Shown here: positions 16,474 to 25,812 of the stretch, one piece after another
Layout of the letters: every line of letters begins with the position of its first letter
How positions within the stretch are numbered: the first letter of the stretch is position 1
Source: Psychroserpens luteus
GTDB taxonomy: Bacteria > Bacteroidota > Bacteroidia > Flavobacteriales > Flavobacteriaceae
Assembly: GCF_015319355.1 (NCBI RefSeq)
Contig: NZ_JADILU010000007.1
Location: 186,001 to 250,000, forward strand
Direction of reading: 5' to 3'
Length of the DNA stretch: 64,000 bases
Notes under the pieces: model-generated
The model's input: the letters and a program-made list of their open reading frames with translations, nothing else
Database searches by the model: none
What the model was told of the DNA's origin: nothing
Made by a program: the position numbers and the translations under genes

Positions 16474-17580
16474 TTACTCTAATCTAATTTTATATTTCTT
16501 CACACTTAATCCTATAAAAAAGATAGTCATACCGACTAAAATCAAGGTCTCTTTCCATAGATATTGTAATCCTACACCTTTTAGCATAATGCCTTTTATG
16601 ATGATGATAAACCATTTAGCTGGAATAATATTACTAATGATTTGCAATGGCAAAGGCATGCTTGAAATAGGAAAAATAAATCCAGAGAGTAAAATTACAG
16701 GTAGCATTAATCCCATTAAAGAAATCATCATTGCAGTTTGTTGGGTTGCTGAAATAGTTGATATCAAAATTCCTAAAGCTAAGGATGTAATGATAAATAA
16801 CACACTCTCTAAACCCAATAAAAACAAGCTTCCTTGTACAGGCATTTTAAAGATAAAAATGCTTAAAACTACAATGACGATGGCGTTTACAATAGACAGA
16901 AAAATATAAGGAAACACCTTACCTACAATAACCTGAATTGGTTTTATTGGTGACACCAAAAGAATTTCCATGGTTCCCAATTCCTTTTCTCTTGTAATAG
17001 AAATAGATGTCATCATTGCAGAAACTAACATTAAAATAATAGTCATAACACCAGGAACAAACATGTATACACTTTTTAATTCTGGATTATAAACCATTCT
17101 TGTTTGTGGTACAATTTGATAGGCGATTGTGATGTCATTATTCAATCCTTTTTGATATTGCTGAAGAATAGCGTTGACATAATTACTTATGGTATTTGCA
17201 GTATTAGGATCTGTAGCATCTGTAATAATCTGAATAGTTGCTTTATGATCTTTGATTAGCTTTTTACTGAAACCTTCTTCAAAATTTAAAACTGCTTTTA
17301 CTTTTCCTTTTTTGAAAATAGTTTCAATATCTGATTCTCTATCAATAAATTGATTGATACTAAAGTATTTTGAAGCTGAAATTTTATTAATAATTTCTTT
17401 TGTTGTTGCGTCTTTTGAATGGTCCAAAACTGCAATATCGACATTGTTTATTTCATTGGTAATTGCGAAACCAAATAGCATAATTTGTGCTATTGGCATT
17501 CCGAAGAGAATAAACAACGAGCGTCTATCTCTAAAAATGTGATAGAATTCTTTTTTTATGAAACCTATGAATCTTTTCAT
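16474..17580 (-). CDS. ABC-2 type exporter permease (first subunit, YbhS-like)
   Basis: This 368-residue protein has the same layout as its neighbour: N-terminal helix, extracytoplasmic domain, then five helices, with TREKELGTMEILLVSPIKP near 197-215. The two permeases and two ATPases (17718, 18488) form one exporter like YbhFSR, which in E. coli is linked to a TetR regulator and exports cationic or antibiotic compounds. The substrate here cannot be inferred. Confidence 0.9.
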   Translation of the reverse strand: MKRFIGFIKKEFYHIFRDRRSLFILFGMPIAQIMLFGFAITNEINNVDIAVLDHSKDATTKEIINKISASKYFSINQFIDRESDIETIFKKGKVKAVLNFEEGFSKKLIKDHKATIQIITDATDPNTANTISNYVNAILQQYQKGLNNDITIAYQIVPQTRMVYNPELKSVYMFVPGVMTIILMLVSAMMTSISITREKELGTMEILLVSPIKPIQVIVGKVFPYIFLSIVNAIVIVVLSIFIFKMPVQGSLFLLGLESVLFIITSLALGILISTISATQQTAMMISLMGLMLPVILLSGFIFPISSMPLPLQIISNIIPAKWFIIIIKGIMLKGVGLQYLWKETLILVGMTIFFIGLSVKKYKIRLE

Positions 17581-17586
17581 TTCTTT

Positions 17587-17609
17587 ATTCCTGCGAAGGC
17601 AGGAATCTC
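17587..17609. repeat. Short palindromic repeat, TTCCTGC...GCAGGAA family
   Basis: ATTCCTGC-GAAG-GCAGGAAT lies 7 bp ahead of the 16474-17580 start codon on the minus strand. The rest of the 17581-17717 gap shows nothing further. Confidence 0.75.
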
Positions 17610-17717
17610 ATTTTAAGTTATAAATTATTCTTTCACACATTTAGGTGATTTCAACTAATCTTTTTGAGCTATTACACAGAGTTTTTAAACTGTAAACTGT
17701 GACAGGAAACTCTTCCT

Positions 17718-18446
17718 TTACCCTCTCGCCAATTTTAAAAACACATCGTTCATATTTGCAACGTTAAATTGTTGCTTTAGGTTTTTAGGTGTGTCTAAAG
17801 CTTCTATTTTCCCGTTTACCATAATAGACACACGATCGCAATATTCAGCTTCATCCATATAGTGTGTCGTAACAAAAACGGTTGTGCCTTCGCTGGCAGC
17901 TTTGTAAATCATTTCCCAAAACTGACGTCTCGTTATTGGATCGACTCCACCTGTTGGTTCATCTAAAAACACAATTTTAGGATCGTGAAGTAAAGACACT
18001 GAAAAGGATAATTTTTGTTTCCAACCTAAAGGCAAAGAACCTACTAATTGGTTTTCCACTTCTTCTAATCCTAATTCTTTAATTAAGAGTTTTGATTTTT
18101 CTTTTATTCGTTTTCTTGATAAACCATATATCCCTCCGAAAAACGTAATATTTTCTTTAACTGTTAAATCGTCATACAAAGCAAATTTTTGACTCATATA
18201 ACCAATGTTTTTCTTAATGTCTTCGGCTTGTTTATAAACATCAAATCCTGCAACTTTAGCTTTTCCTGCAGTTGGTTTAGAAATACCAATTAGCATTTTC
18301 ATAGCTGTGGTTTTTCCTGCTCCATTTGCTCCTAAAAACCCAAATATCTCTCCTTTTTTCACTTCAAAAGAAATAGCATTTACTGCTGTAAAGTCACCAA
18401 ACATTTTGGTAAGGTCTTGAGCTTCTATGACGTTGTTATTGTTCAT
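17718..18446 (-). CDS. ABC exporter ATPase
   Basis: This 242-residue protein has Walker A GANGAGKTT (about 37-45), Walker B IVFLDEP, and H-loop TTHYMDEAEYC. The signature segment is LPLGWKQKL instead of LSGGQ, the form seen in DrrA/YbhF-type exporters. It pairs with the ATPase at 18488, which has the usual LSGGMKQK, so the pair matches the two halves of YbhF split into two genes. Confidence 0.92.
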   Translation of the reverse strand: MNNNNVIEAQDLTKMFGDFTAVNAISFEVKKGEIFGFLGANGAGKTTAMKMLIGISKPTAGKAKVAGFDVYKQAEDIKKNIGYMSQKFALYDDLTVKENITFFGGIYGLSRKRIKEKSKLLIKELGLEEVENQLVGSLPLGWKQKLSFSVSLLHDPKIVFLDEPTGGVDPITRRQFWEMIYKAASEGTTVFVTTHYMDEAEYCDRVSIMVNGKIEALDTPKNLKQQFNVANMNDVFLKLARG

Positions 18447-18487
18447 TTTTTTTATTTAAACCTACAAGGTTTTTAAATTCTCGCAGG

Positions 18488-19390
18488 TTATTTAGCTAAT
18501 TCCATAAAGGTGTCTTCAATGGTTGGTTCAGTTTTTTCGATTTCAATATTCGATAAATTTTTAGATTCTAAATAGTCTACTAAATCTTTCGGATTAAAAT
18601 CTGCTCTACTATCTGTATAATGCACAAACTCACCAAAAGGAAATACACTATGGTTGTGTCTATATGCATTTAAGCTATTTAGCAACTGATACGTATTATT
18701 TGCACGTACGTTATAAATTTGTTTTGGATAATGTTTTACAATAGCTTGAGGTGTATCAATCTGCAAAATTTTCCCGTCTTGAATTAGTGCAATTCTATCA
18801 CACAAAGCAGCTTCATCCATATAAGGTGTCGATACCAAAATGGTAATACCTTTTTTCTGCAAGCGTTTCAACATCTCCCAAAATTCTTTTCTAGAAACTG
18901 GGTCTACTCCTGTAGTTGGTTCATCTAAAAACAACACTTTAGGCTTATGTATTAATGCACAACATAAAGCCAATTTTTGTTTCATTCCTCCAGATAATTT
19001 TCCTGCTCTACGATCTTTAAAAGGTTCTATTTGAACGTAAATCTCTTTGATTAACTCGTAGTTTTCTTCAATGGTTGTTCCAAAAATAGTTGCGAAGAAA
19101 TTTAAGTTTTCTTCCACTGTTAAATCTTGATAGAGTGAGAATCTCCCAGGCATATAGCCAACACTATTTCGAATCTTCTTATAATCTGTAACCACATCAA
19201 AACCAGCAACTGTCGCTGTACCTTCATTAGCTATTAAAAGTGTTGTAAGAATTCTGAACAATGTTGTCTTTCCTGCACCATCAGGACCAATAAGTCCAAA
19301 AAGCTCGCCTTCTTTAACTTCAAAAGAAATGTCTTCTAAGGCTTTTACGTTTTTGTACGATTTGCTAATATGGTTGACAGTTATACTCAC
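18488..19390 (-). CDS. ABC exporter ATPase
   Basis: This 300-residue protein has Walker A GPDGAGKTT, signature LSGGMKQKL, Walker B LFLDEPTTGVDP and an extra C-terminal region of about 60 residues (from QIYNVRANN). It lies 41 bp upstream of the second ATPase and 6 bp after the OsmC gene, in the same operon. Confidence 0.92.
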   Translation of the reverse strand: MSITVNHISKSYKNVKALEDISFEVKEGELFGLIGPDGAGKTTLFRILTTLLIANEGTATVAGFDVVTDYKKIRNSVGYMPGRFSLYQDLTVEENLNFFATIFGTTIEENYELIKEIYVQIEPFKDRRAGKLSGGMKQKLALCCALIHKPKVLFLDEPTTGVDPVSRKEFWEMLKRLQKKGITILVSTPYMDEAALCDRIALIQDGKILQIDTPQAIVKHYPKQIYNVRANNTYQLLNSLNAYRHNHSVFPFGEFVHYTDSRADFNPKDLVDYLESKNLSNIEIEKTEPTIEDTFMELAK

Positions 19391-19396
19391 TAGATT

Positions 19397-19855
19397 TTAA
19401 TTTTGAATTATAATTTTAGGTTCCATTGTAATTTTTGAAGTCACAGAATTTGAAATTAAACAGGCTTTTTCCGATTTTTCTAAAATACGTTCTGCGCGTT
19501 CTCTTTTAGATTCGTCTGTGATCACAACTTCCGGAAATAATAACACTTCACTAATTACAAACTTGCCATCTACTTTATCAAGAATCCCTTTTGACTCACA
19601 TTTAAAACTCACGAATTCTAATTTTGAATATTCTGAAATAGCTAAAAAAGTAGTCATTAAACAACTGCTTATTGCTGCTGTAAATAAATGCTCTGGAGTC
19701 CAAATATTTGGCATTCCACCTGGGAATTCTGGTGGTGTTGCAACTTCGATACAATTACTTTCAGTGGTTGCATTATTTTTTAATTCTGGTGAACACAAGG
19801 TCCCTTTTCTGTCTTTGGTCCAATTAACATTGACGTTATATGTATGTTTTTCCAT
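19397..19855 (-). CDS. OsmC-family peroxide reductase
   Basis: This 152-residue protein has two conserved cysteines, in AISSCLMTTFLAISEY (about Cys63) and EKACLISNSV (about Cys129), the catalytic pair of OsmC/Ohr proteins. It reduces organic or lipid peroxides in the cytoplasm. It is placed within the exporter operon, between the HlyD-type protein and the ATPase. Confidence 0.88.
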   Translation of the reverse strand: MEKHTYNVNVNWTKDRKGTLCSPELKNNATTESNCIEVATPPEFPGGMPNIWTPEHLFTAAISSCLMTTFLAISEYSKLEFVSFKCESKGILDKVDGKFVISEVLLFPEVVITDESKRERAERILEKSEKACLISNSVTSKITMEPKIIIQN

Positions 19856-19875
19856 GATACTATATTTTACTTTTT

Positions 19876-20784
19876 TTATTTCTGATTTTCTTCTGAATTA
19901 TTCAACCATAGTTCTGCTGGCATTCCTATTTTTAGACTACCATCATTTTTAACGTCTACTTTTACCGCGTATACTAAAGCGACACGCTCTTCTTTTGTTT
20001 GAATAATTTTTGGTGTGAATTCTGCTTCCGAAGCGATCCAACTAATCGTTCCTATGTACGATTTCATCTCATCTACATCATCAATTTTAACCGTAACTTC
20101 TTGCCCTATTTTAATATTAGCTAATTGTGTTTCGCTGATATAAACACGTAATTGCATGGTGCTTAAATCTGCAATTTTATACAATGGTTTCCCAAAAGCA
20201 GTAATTTCATTTTGCTCTGCATATTTGGTTAAAACTGTACCATTTAAAGGATTTGTAATTTTACTTTTCTGGATTTGATCGTCAATTTGTTTTAACTGCA
20301 CATCAATAGATTTAAGCTCATTAACAACAGGTGCATTTTGAATTTCAACACTTCTAATCTGGCTTTTAATAACATCCATTTCACCAAGAACATCATCCAA
20401 TTGTTTTTGAGTTCCTGCGTTGTCTTTAATGAGATTTTCTGCTCGTTTTTTATTAGTGTTTGCTGTTTTCAATTTAGAATTTAAAACTGCTATTTGAGAG
20501 AGCACTCCTTTAGACTTTGAGCTTATTACACCCTTAGATACCTCTAACTGCTCACGTTTTAATGATAACGGAATAGTGTCGATATATCCAATAAATTGTT
20601 CTTTTTGAAGCTTATCTCCTTCGTCAAGATTAAACTGCATTAGTTTACCATTACTTTCTGCTGAAATGATTATTTCTGTCGCTTCAAAATTTCCGTAGCC
20701 ATCTGCTTTTCCGTTATCATTTCCGCAGGAAAATAAACTAAAAGCTATGATACTTAATCCTAATATGTATGTGTGATTTTTCAT
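19876..20784 (-). CDS. HlyD/YbhG-type periplasmic adaptor lipoprotein
   Basis: A protein of about 302 residues starts at MKNHTYILGL with a lipoprotein signal ending LFSC. It has a biotinyl-lipoyl-like half-motif (EATEIIISAESNGKLMQFNLDEGD), a long alpha-hairpin coiled coil (about 75-165) and a beta-barrel region. It links the ABC permeases to the TolC protein. A longer frame begins at 20850 inside tolC, but the ATG at 20784, 10 bp after the tolC stop, is preferred. Confidence 0.88.
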   Translation of the reverse strand: MKNHTYILGLSIIAFSLFSCGNDNGKADGYGNFEATEIIISAESNGKLMQFNLDEGDKLQKEQFIGYIDTIPLSLKREQLEVSKGVISSKSKGVLSQIAVLNSKLKTANTNKKRAENLIKDNAGTQKQLDDVLGEMDVIKSQIRSVEIQNAPVVNELKSIDVQLKQIDDQIQKSKITNPLNGTVLTKYAEQNEITAFGKPLYKIADLSTMQLRVYISETQLANIKIGQEVTVKIDDVDEMKSYIGTISWIASEAEFTPKIIQTKEERVALVYAVKVDVKNDGSLKIGMPAELWLNNSEENQK

Positions 20785-20794
20785 GTGTTTATTT

Positions 20795-22045
20795 TTATAG
20801 CCCCTTAATGACATTATAATTTGCTTTTGCGAGTTGTAACTGAATTTCATGTTTTACCAATGTATTTTCGTCTTCATATAAATTAGTGAGTTCTGTAATA
20901 TATGCTGAAGACGTAATCACACCATTTTTAAGTTGTGAATCTGCAGATTTAAGCACTTCTTTCCTAAGGTTTATTATTTCTAAATCTGAAATAATAAAAG
21001 TTTCAATTTTATCGATTTCTTTTTTCTGTTGATTCAGTTTTATATTGGTATTTAGTTTAAAAATTTCGGTTTCGTTATCTAGAATATCTTTATTGATTGC
21101 TATGGATTGTCGTTGTTTTTTGTTTGAATCCCAGTCAAATACGTTCCAATTTAATTTAGCGCCAACAGTATAAAATGGTTGAAACGAATTATCGAGCATA
21201 TTCAATCCTGGATTACCATAACCTCCCGTTGCAAAACCAAGTAATTTTGGAGAATTTTGTTTGGCAATTAAACTTTCAGAGTTTTCTATTTCTTCTTTTT
21301 TGAATTGAAACAAGTCTAATTCAGGTCTTTTTAATTCTGAATTTAATTGAGTTTTTACAAGTGGGTTTTGAAATTGAGTAGAAACGTCTAATGGTTGACT
21401 TATTAAACTTGAAAGTGTCTCAATAAGTGACATTTTATTGCTTAACAGTTCTTGCGATTGTTGGTTTATTTTTAATAATTCGGCTTCTAGAACTTTATCA
21501 GATGAAGGTAAAACTACTCCGTATTTAATACCTGATTTTACTTCTTTAAGTTTAGCTTCTAGTTGTGTTTGTTTTGCATTTAACAACAACTCCGACTCTT
21601 GTGCTAATAAAACAGAAAAATAAAGTTGATTGATTTGTTGCTTTAATTGGTACAGATTGACTTCAATCTGCTTTTGTTTCGTTTTTAATTGAGTAGATTT
21701 TAAATTTAAAGAAGCATCTGTTAATCCACCATTATAAATTAGTTGATTGACAGAGAGTGTTGCACGATATTGGTCTTTATTTAATGGCTCGATATTAGCA
21801 TTGGGGATAGGGATTTCAATAACATCAGACTGATATGTTGCTTGTGCATCTAAACTAAATTGTGGTAATTTTGAAGTAGAAATAATAGCTTTATCCAGTT
21901 TGTTTTGTGCATCTAATAGTTGCGACTGTTTTGCTAAAGGGTAATTTGCGGTCACTAAATTATAACATTCTTCCAAAGTGATGCTTTGCTGTGCAACACT
22001 TGGTAATGTGATTATAAAAATTAAAATGATTGTTAATTTTTTCAT
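20795..22045 (-). CDS. TolC-family outer-membrane efflux protein
   Basis: This 416-residue protein has a signal peptide ending at SVAQQ and two outer-membrane-efflux repeats of long helices (SITLEECYNLVTANYPLAK at the start of repeat 1). It forms the outer-membrane channel of the exporter encoded downstream. It is separated by one base from the TetR gene stop, so the regulator and channel are co-transcribed. Confidence 0.9.
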   Translation of the reverse strand: MKKLTIILIFIITLPSVAQQSITLEECYNLVTANYPLAKQSQLLDAQNKLDKAIISTSKLPQFSLDAQATYQSDVIEIPIPNANIEPLNKDQYRATLSVNQLIYNGGLTDASLNLKSTQLKTKQKQIEVNLYQLKQQINQLYFSVLLAQESELLLNAKQTQLEAKLKEVKSGIKYGVVLPSSDKVLEAELLKINQQSQELLSNKMSLIETLSSLISQPLDVSTQFQNPLVKTQLNSELKRPELDLFQFKKEEIENSESLIAKQNSPKLLGFATGGYGNPGLNMLDNSFQPFYTVGAKLNWNVFDWDSNKKQRQSIAINKDILDNETEIFKLNTNIKLNQQKKEIDKIETFIISDLEIINLRKEVLKSADSQLKNGVITSSAYITELTNLYEDENTLVKHEIQLQLAKANYNVIKGL

Positions 22046-22046
22046 T

Positions 22047-22661
22047 TTATGTGTTTTTTATCGAATTAATAATAAAGTCGGAAACTTCTGTTCTACGATC
22101 TTCAATTAATTGTTCGTAAGCTTCATCATCTGTATTTGTAAATGCCATGATTAATGGTTTAGCTACAAATGGAAAAATATTTAAAGCCATAATATTCATA
22201 AACAATTGTTCTGCACTAATCGGTTTTATAATGCCATTTTCAACTTCAATTTTAACTTGTTTCTTAAATTTTTCAAGATTCGGAAAACCTGGATTATCTT
22301 TCATTTTCAAAATAAAATCAGGATTTCTATTAAGTTCTTGGATAATGAAATTAGGTAAATAAGGATGCTTAACAATAAACGTTATATAGTTTAACGTAAA
22401 GTTTTTCACCTTATCTTCAATAGAAGAATCATCATTTAAAACCGCATTTAATTGTGGAGCTAATAGTGAAAACGCATTTTTAAAAACTGCTTCAAATAAC
22501 AACTGTTTATTTCTGTAATAGTAATGAAGCATAGCTTTGTTAATACCTGCTTTGTCTGCAATTTCTTGCATACGCGCTCCATTCATTCCTTTAGCCTGAA
22601 ATATATTTTTCGCAGCATTTAATATTTGTTCTTCGGTATTTTCGTTTTTTGTTTTTTTCAT
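22047..22661 (-). CDS. TetR-family repressor of the exporter operon
   Basis: A protein of about 204 residues has the N-terminal HTH ILNAAKNIFQAKGMNGARMQEIADKAGINKAMLHYYYRNK (split here only for description; about residues 10-50) and a C-terminal ligand domain. A frame from 22721 exists, but it would run through the operator and -7 box. The ATG at 22661 (MKKTKNEN) is therefore chosen. It is first in a transcript with TolC, HlyD, OsmC and ABC genes, like CecR with YbhGFSR. Confidence 0.88.
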   Translation of the reverse strand: MKKTKNENTEEQILNAAKNIFQAKGMNGARMQEIADKAGINKAMLHYYYRNKQLLFEAVFKNAFSLLAPQLNAVLNDDSSIEDKVKNFTLNYITFIVKHPYLPNFIIQELNRNPDFILKMKDNPGFPNLEKFKKQVKIEVENGIIKPISAEQLFMNIMALNIFPFVAKPLIMAFTNTDDEAYEQLIEDRRTEVSDFIINSIKNT

Positions 22662-22671
22662 TTCAACTATA

Positions 22672-22699
22672 TGGTTTAACCAAACGGTTAACAAAGATA
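22672..22699 (-). promoter_or_regulatory. TetR operator overlapping a TATCTTTG promoter
   Basis: The inverted repeat GTTTAACC-aaa-CGGTTAAC lies at about 22674-22692, directly upstream of the tetR ATG. On the minus strand a perfect TATCTTTG (22699-22692) overlaps its edge, so bound repressor would cover the transcription start. It is the likely autoregulatory site for the exporter operon. Confidence 0.7.
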
Positions 22700-22835
22700 C
22701 AAAAATTTTATATTCAAGCAAACAACTCTAAACTAGAATTTTACCATCTTAAATTGAGTTGATTCTATTCGTTTTATTTGCTAAATCTTTATCATGAGTT
22801 ATCAGTTAAAGCGATTAATTTTTGTTGGCACTCAA

Positions 22836-22958
22836 CTACATGAAAATATTGAATACGTTTTCTGCATTATGACAATCCAATTTCACCCTAGATTCATCTC
22901 CCATAATTACTGAAAGGTTATTTATTAGAATAGAAGCAATAGCAACGTATTGTTTCAT
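22836..22958 (-). CDS. Possible 40-residue ORF at the end of the stress operon
   Basis: An ATG at 22958 lies 2 bp after the site-2 protease stop and opens a 40-codon frame ending at 22836 (MKQYVAIASILINNL...). Spacing suggests translational coupling, but no homology is recognised and it could be a gene remnant. The rest of 22700-22835 shows nothing. Confidence 0.25.
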   Translation of the reverse strand: MKQYVAIASILINNLSVIMGDESRVKLDCHNAENVFNIFM

Positions 22959-22960
22959 TT

Positions 22961-24046
22961 TTAATACGCTAATTTTGATTGTAACAATATGTATTCATTC
23001 AAGTTTACAAAATCAATAGCTCCAACTAGTTTACCTTGATTTACTACTGGAAGAAATTTTTGTTTCTTATCATAAATAAGAGGATATATTGATTTGAGAT
23101 CATCTGTGTTTTTGACCGTTTTAAAATCTGTATCCATCACATTTTCAACTAAAGTATTCTTATTAGAATTTTCAATTATTTGTCTATGATATAAAAGTCC
23201 CTTAACGACACCTTCTTCAACTACAGCAAAGTTAATTTCAGTTCCAGAAATTATCTTATTAACAACAAGGTCTAAAGAATCTTTAGGATTGAATGTTGTT
23301 ATATTAAGTAACATTGCTTCTTCAACAGTATGACCTTTAAGTAATGCCATATGTTGTACCATTTGATTTTCGCCATAAGCTCCTAAAAAAATAAACAAAG
23401 CAATAAAAATGAGAAACGGATTATAAAGCAAACCAACTAATAAAAATACAACTGCGATAAATTGACCTATACTTGCTGCTATTTGTGTGGCTTTTGCTCG
23501 ATTTATTTTTAGAGCTAATAATGCTCTTAATAATCGTCCGCCATCCATAGGAAAAGCAGGAATCAAATTAAACAACACCAAACCAACGTTAACTATAAAC
23601 AGAAAAAATAAAAAATTCTGAAATGTAAAACTCACAAATAGTTCATAAGTATCTGTAAAACTTTGATTGAATATGTCTCCTATTGGAACTACAAAATACA
23701 GTAAAACAGCTATAGCAACATTAACTAAAGGACCTGCAATAACTATGAGAAGTTCTTGTTTTGGAGATTCTGGAATTTTATCAAAACTTGCCATACCACC
23801 TATTGGAAGCAATGTTATTTTTTCAGTTTTAACACCAAAATATTTTGCTGTTAAAGCGTGACCCAATTCATGTAGCACAACGCAAAGAAAAACTGCCAAT
23901 ATAAAAGATACATTAAATAAAACACTTTCTGTGCTACCACCTCGTTTTAGCTCATCAAAAATAACCCAAGCAATTAAGAAGAAAAATGTCCAGTGGATTT
24001 TAATTTTAATTCCAGAAATACTACCCAAACTTAAATTACTTTTCAT
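22961..24046 (-). CDS. Site-2-protease-type M50 metalloprotease with CBS domains
   Basis: This 361-residue membrane protein has HELGH (59-63) in a transmembrane helix and the third zinc ligand in PAFPMDGGRLLRALL (about 163-177). About six helices precede a C-terminal pair of CBS-like repeats (about 240-355), which may bind adenine nucleotides. It resembles the Rip/SpoIVFB-CBS subgroup. The target is unknown; location in an FNR-type stress operon suggests energy-linked cleavage of a membrane protein. Confidence 0.88.
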   Translation of the reverse strand: MKSNLSLGSISGIKIKIHWTFFFLIAWVIFDELKRGGSTESVLFNVSFILAVFLCVVLHELGHALTAKYFGVKTEKITLLPIGGMASFDKIPESPKQELLIVIAGPLVNVAIAVLLYFVVPIGDIFNQSFTDTYELFVSFTFQNFLFFLFIVNVGLVLFNLIPAFPMDGGRLLRALLALKINRAKATQIAASIGQFIAVVFLLVGLLYNPFLIFIALFIFLGAYGENQMVQHMALLKGHTVEEAMLLNITTFNPKDSLDLVVNKIISGTEINFAVVEEGVVKGLLYHRQIIENSNKNTLVENVMDTDFKTVKNTDDLKSIYPLIYDKKQKFLPVVNQGKLVGAIDFVNLNEYILLQSKLAY

Positions 24047-24049
24047 GCT

Positions 24050-24682
24050 TTAATTCTTGATAGTAATTAATGACCATTTTTTATTTTTATTCAGAATAGC
24101 ATATAGATTATCTGATAGTCGTTTTGAATTGATTTTAGGTGGTTCTCTCAAAAATTCTCTGTCCAAAACGATATTAACACCTGGTGGGTTCAAATACCTT
24201 TTTATTTCGCCATTCTTATCTATAATGGTTTCAAAATATTTATAGTAAACAATATCTTTTTTTAAAGCTGCATTTCTACCCGTAATTTCTTTTACCAATT
24301 CTAATACTATTGCATTTCCATTATTAAAATTGGTGGCATTTAAAAATTGAGGTTCAATAATGGTTTTACCAGAAGGATCTATATAACCAAAATAAGAAAT
24401 GCCATCTTTTTTTTCCTGAATTAAACATCTATTCTCTACAAAAACCGGATAACTTCCTTGGTCTAATTTAGTAGTAACTAAATCATTTCTAAAACTCACA
24501 ACCATATCTCCATTAGCATTAATGAATGCCCATTGGCCATCTTTTTTGATCGCTGCAAAACCATCGTGGATAGGTGAGATATAATCAAGATGTTCAATAG
24601 ATTGTGTAAAACCAAAGATTGGAATTAATACAATAACTATAAATAAAATGATTGCTTTTTTAAATTTTCTATAAGTTTTCAT
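24050..24682 (-). CDS. WG-repeat exported protein
   Basis: This 210-residue protein has a signal peptide (IVLIPIFGFTQ) and KDGQWAFINANGDMVV and FGYIDPSGKTIIEPQF, two WG-type repeats. WG proteins are beta-rich and probably bind surface or cell-wall ligands. The start is 9 bp after the thioredoxin stop and the end is 3 bp before the protease start, consistent with one operon. Function is unknown. Confidence 0.72.
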   Translation of the reverse strand: MKTYRKFKKAIILFIVIVLIPIFGFTQSIEHLDYISPIHDGFAAIKKDGQWAFINANGDMVVSFRNDLVTTKLDQGSYPVFVENRCLIQEKKDGISYFGYIDPSGKTIIEPQFLNATNFNNGNAIVLELVKEITGRNAALKKDIVYYKYFETIIDKNGEIKRYLNPPGVNIVLDREFLREPPKINSKRLSDNLYAILNKNKKWSLITIKN

Positions 24683-24691
24683 AATATCGTT

Positions 24692-24988
24692 TTAATTTGA
24701 GTTAATACTATTAATAATATCTTGTTTTTGAAGTACTCCAGATTGTCGCCACACTTGTTTCCCTTTTTTAAACAATAACATAGTAGGCACACCACGAACT
24801 TGGTATTTAGCTGCTAAAGGCTGATTTTTATCTACATCAATTTTTATGATTTTTATGTTGTCTCCCAATTCTTCTTTAACCTGCTTTAATATTGGCGCCA
24901 ACATTTTGCATGGTCCACACCAATCAGCAAAAAAATCTACTAAAACAGGTGTTTCAGAATTTATTATATTGTTAAAACTATTTTTCAT
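24692..24988 (-). CDS. trxA: Thioredoxin (stress operon copy)
   Basis: This 98-residue protein has WCGPCKML (about 22-29) and the cis-Pro loop VRGVPTMLLF. It is a close paralogue of the 3199-3495 thioredoxin, differing mainly in helices 1 and 2. It overlaps the DUF302 gene by 11 bp. Placing two thioredoxins in two regulons suggests dedicated reductant supply under low oxygen and under sulfur stress. Confidence 0.95.
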   Translation of the reverse strand: MKNSFNNIINSETPVLVDFFADWCGPCKMLAPILKQVKEELGDNIKIIKIDVDKNQPLAAKYQVRGVPTMLLFKKGKQVWRQSGVLQKQDIINSINSN

Positions 24989-25376
24989 TTTCTATCTTAT
25001 TTATAACATTCTCTAATTTAAGACTTACCTCTTGAGCAACTTCACCAAGTGTTTTACTATCTACAGCTTGCATAGAAACCATAGGGTTAATTGCAGAGAC
25101 TTCAATTACATTAGGCGAATGCTCTTGTATAATAACATTACATGGTAACATCGTCCCTATCTTATCCTCTGCCAGCAATACTTTATATGCAAATGGTGGG
25201 TTGCAAGCGCCTAAAATTGTATATTTTTTAAAGTCAACTTGCAGTTTATCACTTAAGGTTTGTTGTATATCAATTTTTGTAAGTACACCAAATCCTTCAT
25301 TTTTTAGTAGCTCTACTACCCTCTTTTCTATAGCCTCAAAACGACCATTAACAGTCGTCGTAAAATAATAACTCAT
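24978..25376 (-). CDS. DUF302 family protein
   Basis: This 132-residue protein has the DUF302 pattern: YYFTTTVNGRFEAIEKRV, GFGVLTKIDIQQTL, ILGACNPPFAYKVL and VIEVSAINPMVSM. DUF302 proteins have an unknown, probably ligand-binding, beta-alpha fold and are often found with redox and stress genes. It is 2 bp after the TerB-like gene. Confidence 0.85.
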   Translation of the reverse strand: MSYYFTTTVNGRFEAIEKRVVELLKNEGFGVLTKIDIQQTLSDKLQVDFKKYTILGACNPPFAYKVLLAEDKIGTMLPCNVIIQEHSPNVIEVSAINPMVSMQAVDSKTLGEVAQEVSLKLENVINKIENEK

Positions 25377-25378
25377 AA

Positions 25379-25789
25379 TTAAGATTTTTTTAATTCCATG
25401 TCTAGTTTTGCGAGCATGATTAACTCTCCTTTATTGATACCTGAAAAAGCATACGCTATTGAAGAAGCTGTTTTTAAAATCATTTTTTTAACCTCTTCAG
25501 TAAATAGATGGCTTTGATCATTTTTATAAGTTATAAAATCATCATAACATGCTTGAACGTTAAGTTCATTCCCGTTTTTTAGCCAATCAAAAACAATTTC
25601 GATTTGATAGGCAGCATCAGTACTAAATGCGTCTTCAATTTCATCAATGTTTAACCATTGCTTTTTCACAAACTCCTTTAATGTATCAAACTCTACATCT
25701 CTTACATTACCATCAGATGCTGCAATAGCATAAAATAGTTTTCCTAGGTTTTGATAAAATGTTAGCGTTAATTTCTTTTGAGTTGTCAT
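25379..25789 (-). CDS. TerB-like protein (first gene of stress operon)
   Basis: A protein of about 136 residues is all-helical, with NLGKLFYAIAASDGNVRDVEFDTLKEFV, the acidic metal-binding helix of TerB-type proteins (DGNVRDVEFD). In-frame ATGs exist at 25804, 25798 and 25789. The predicted transcription start (about 25808) favours 25789, giving a 19-nt leader like the sister promoters. TerB proteins act in phage, tellurite and stress responses at the membrane. Confidence 0.78.
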   Translation of the reverse strand: MTTQKKLTLTFYQNLGKLFYAIAASDGNVRDVEFDTLKEFVKKQWLNIDEIEDAFSTDAAYQIEIVFDWLKNGNELNVQACYDDFITYKNDQSHLFTEEVKKMILKTASSIAYAFSGINKGELIMLAKLDMELKKS

Positions 25790-25812
25790 GTTATGCATTT
25801 TCATTTATACAG

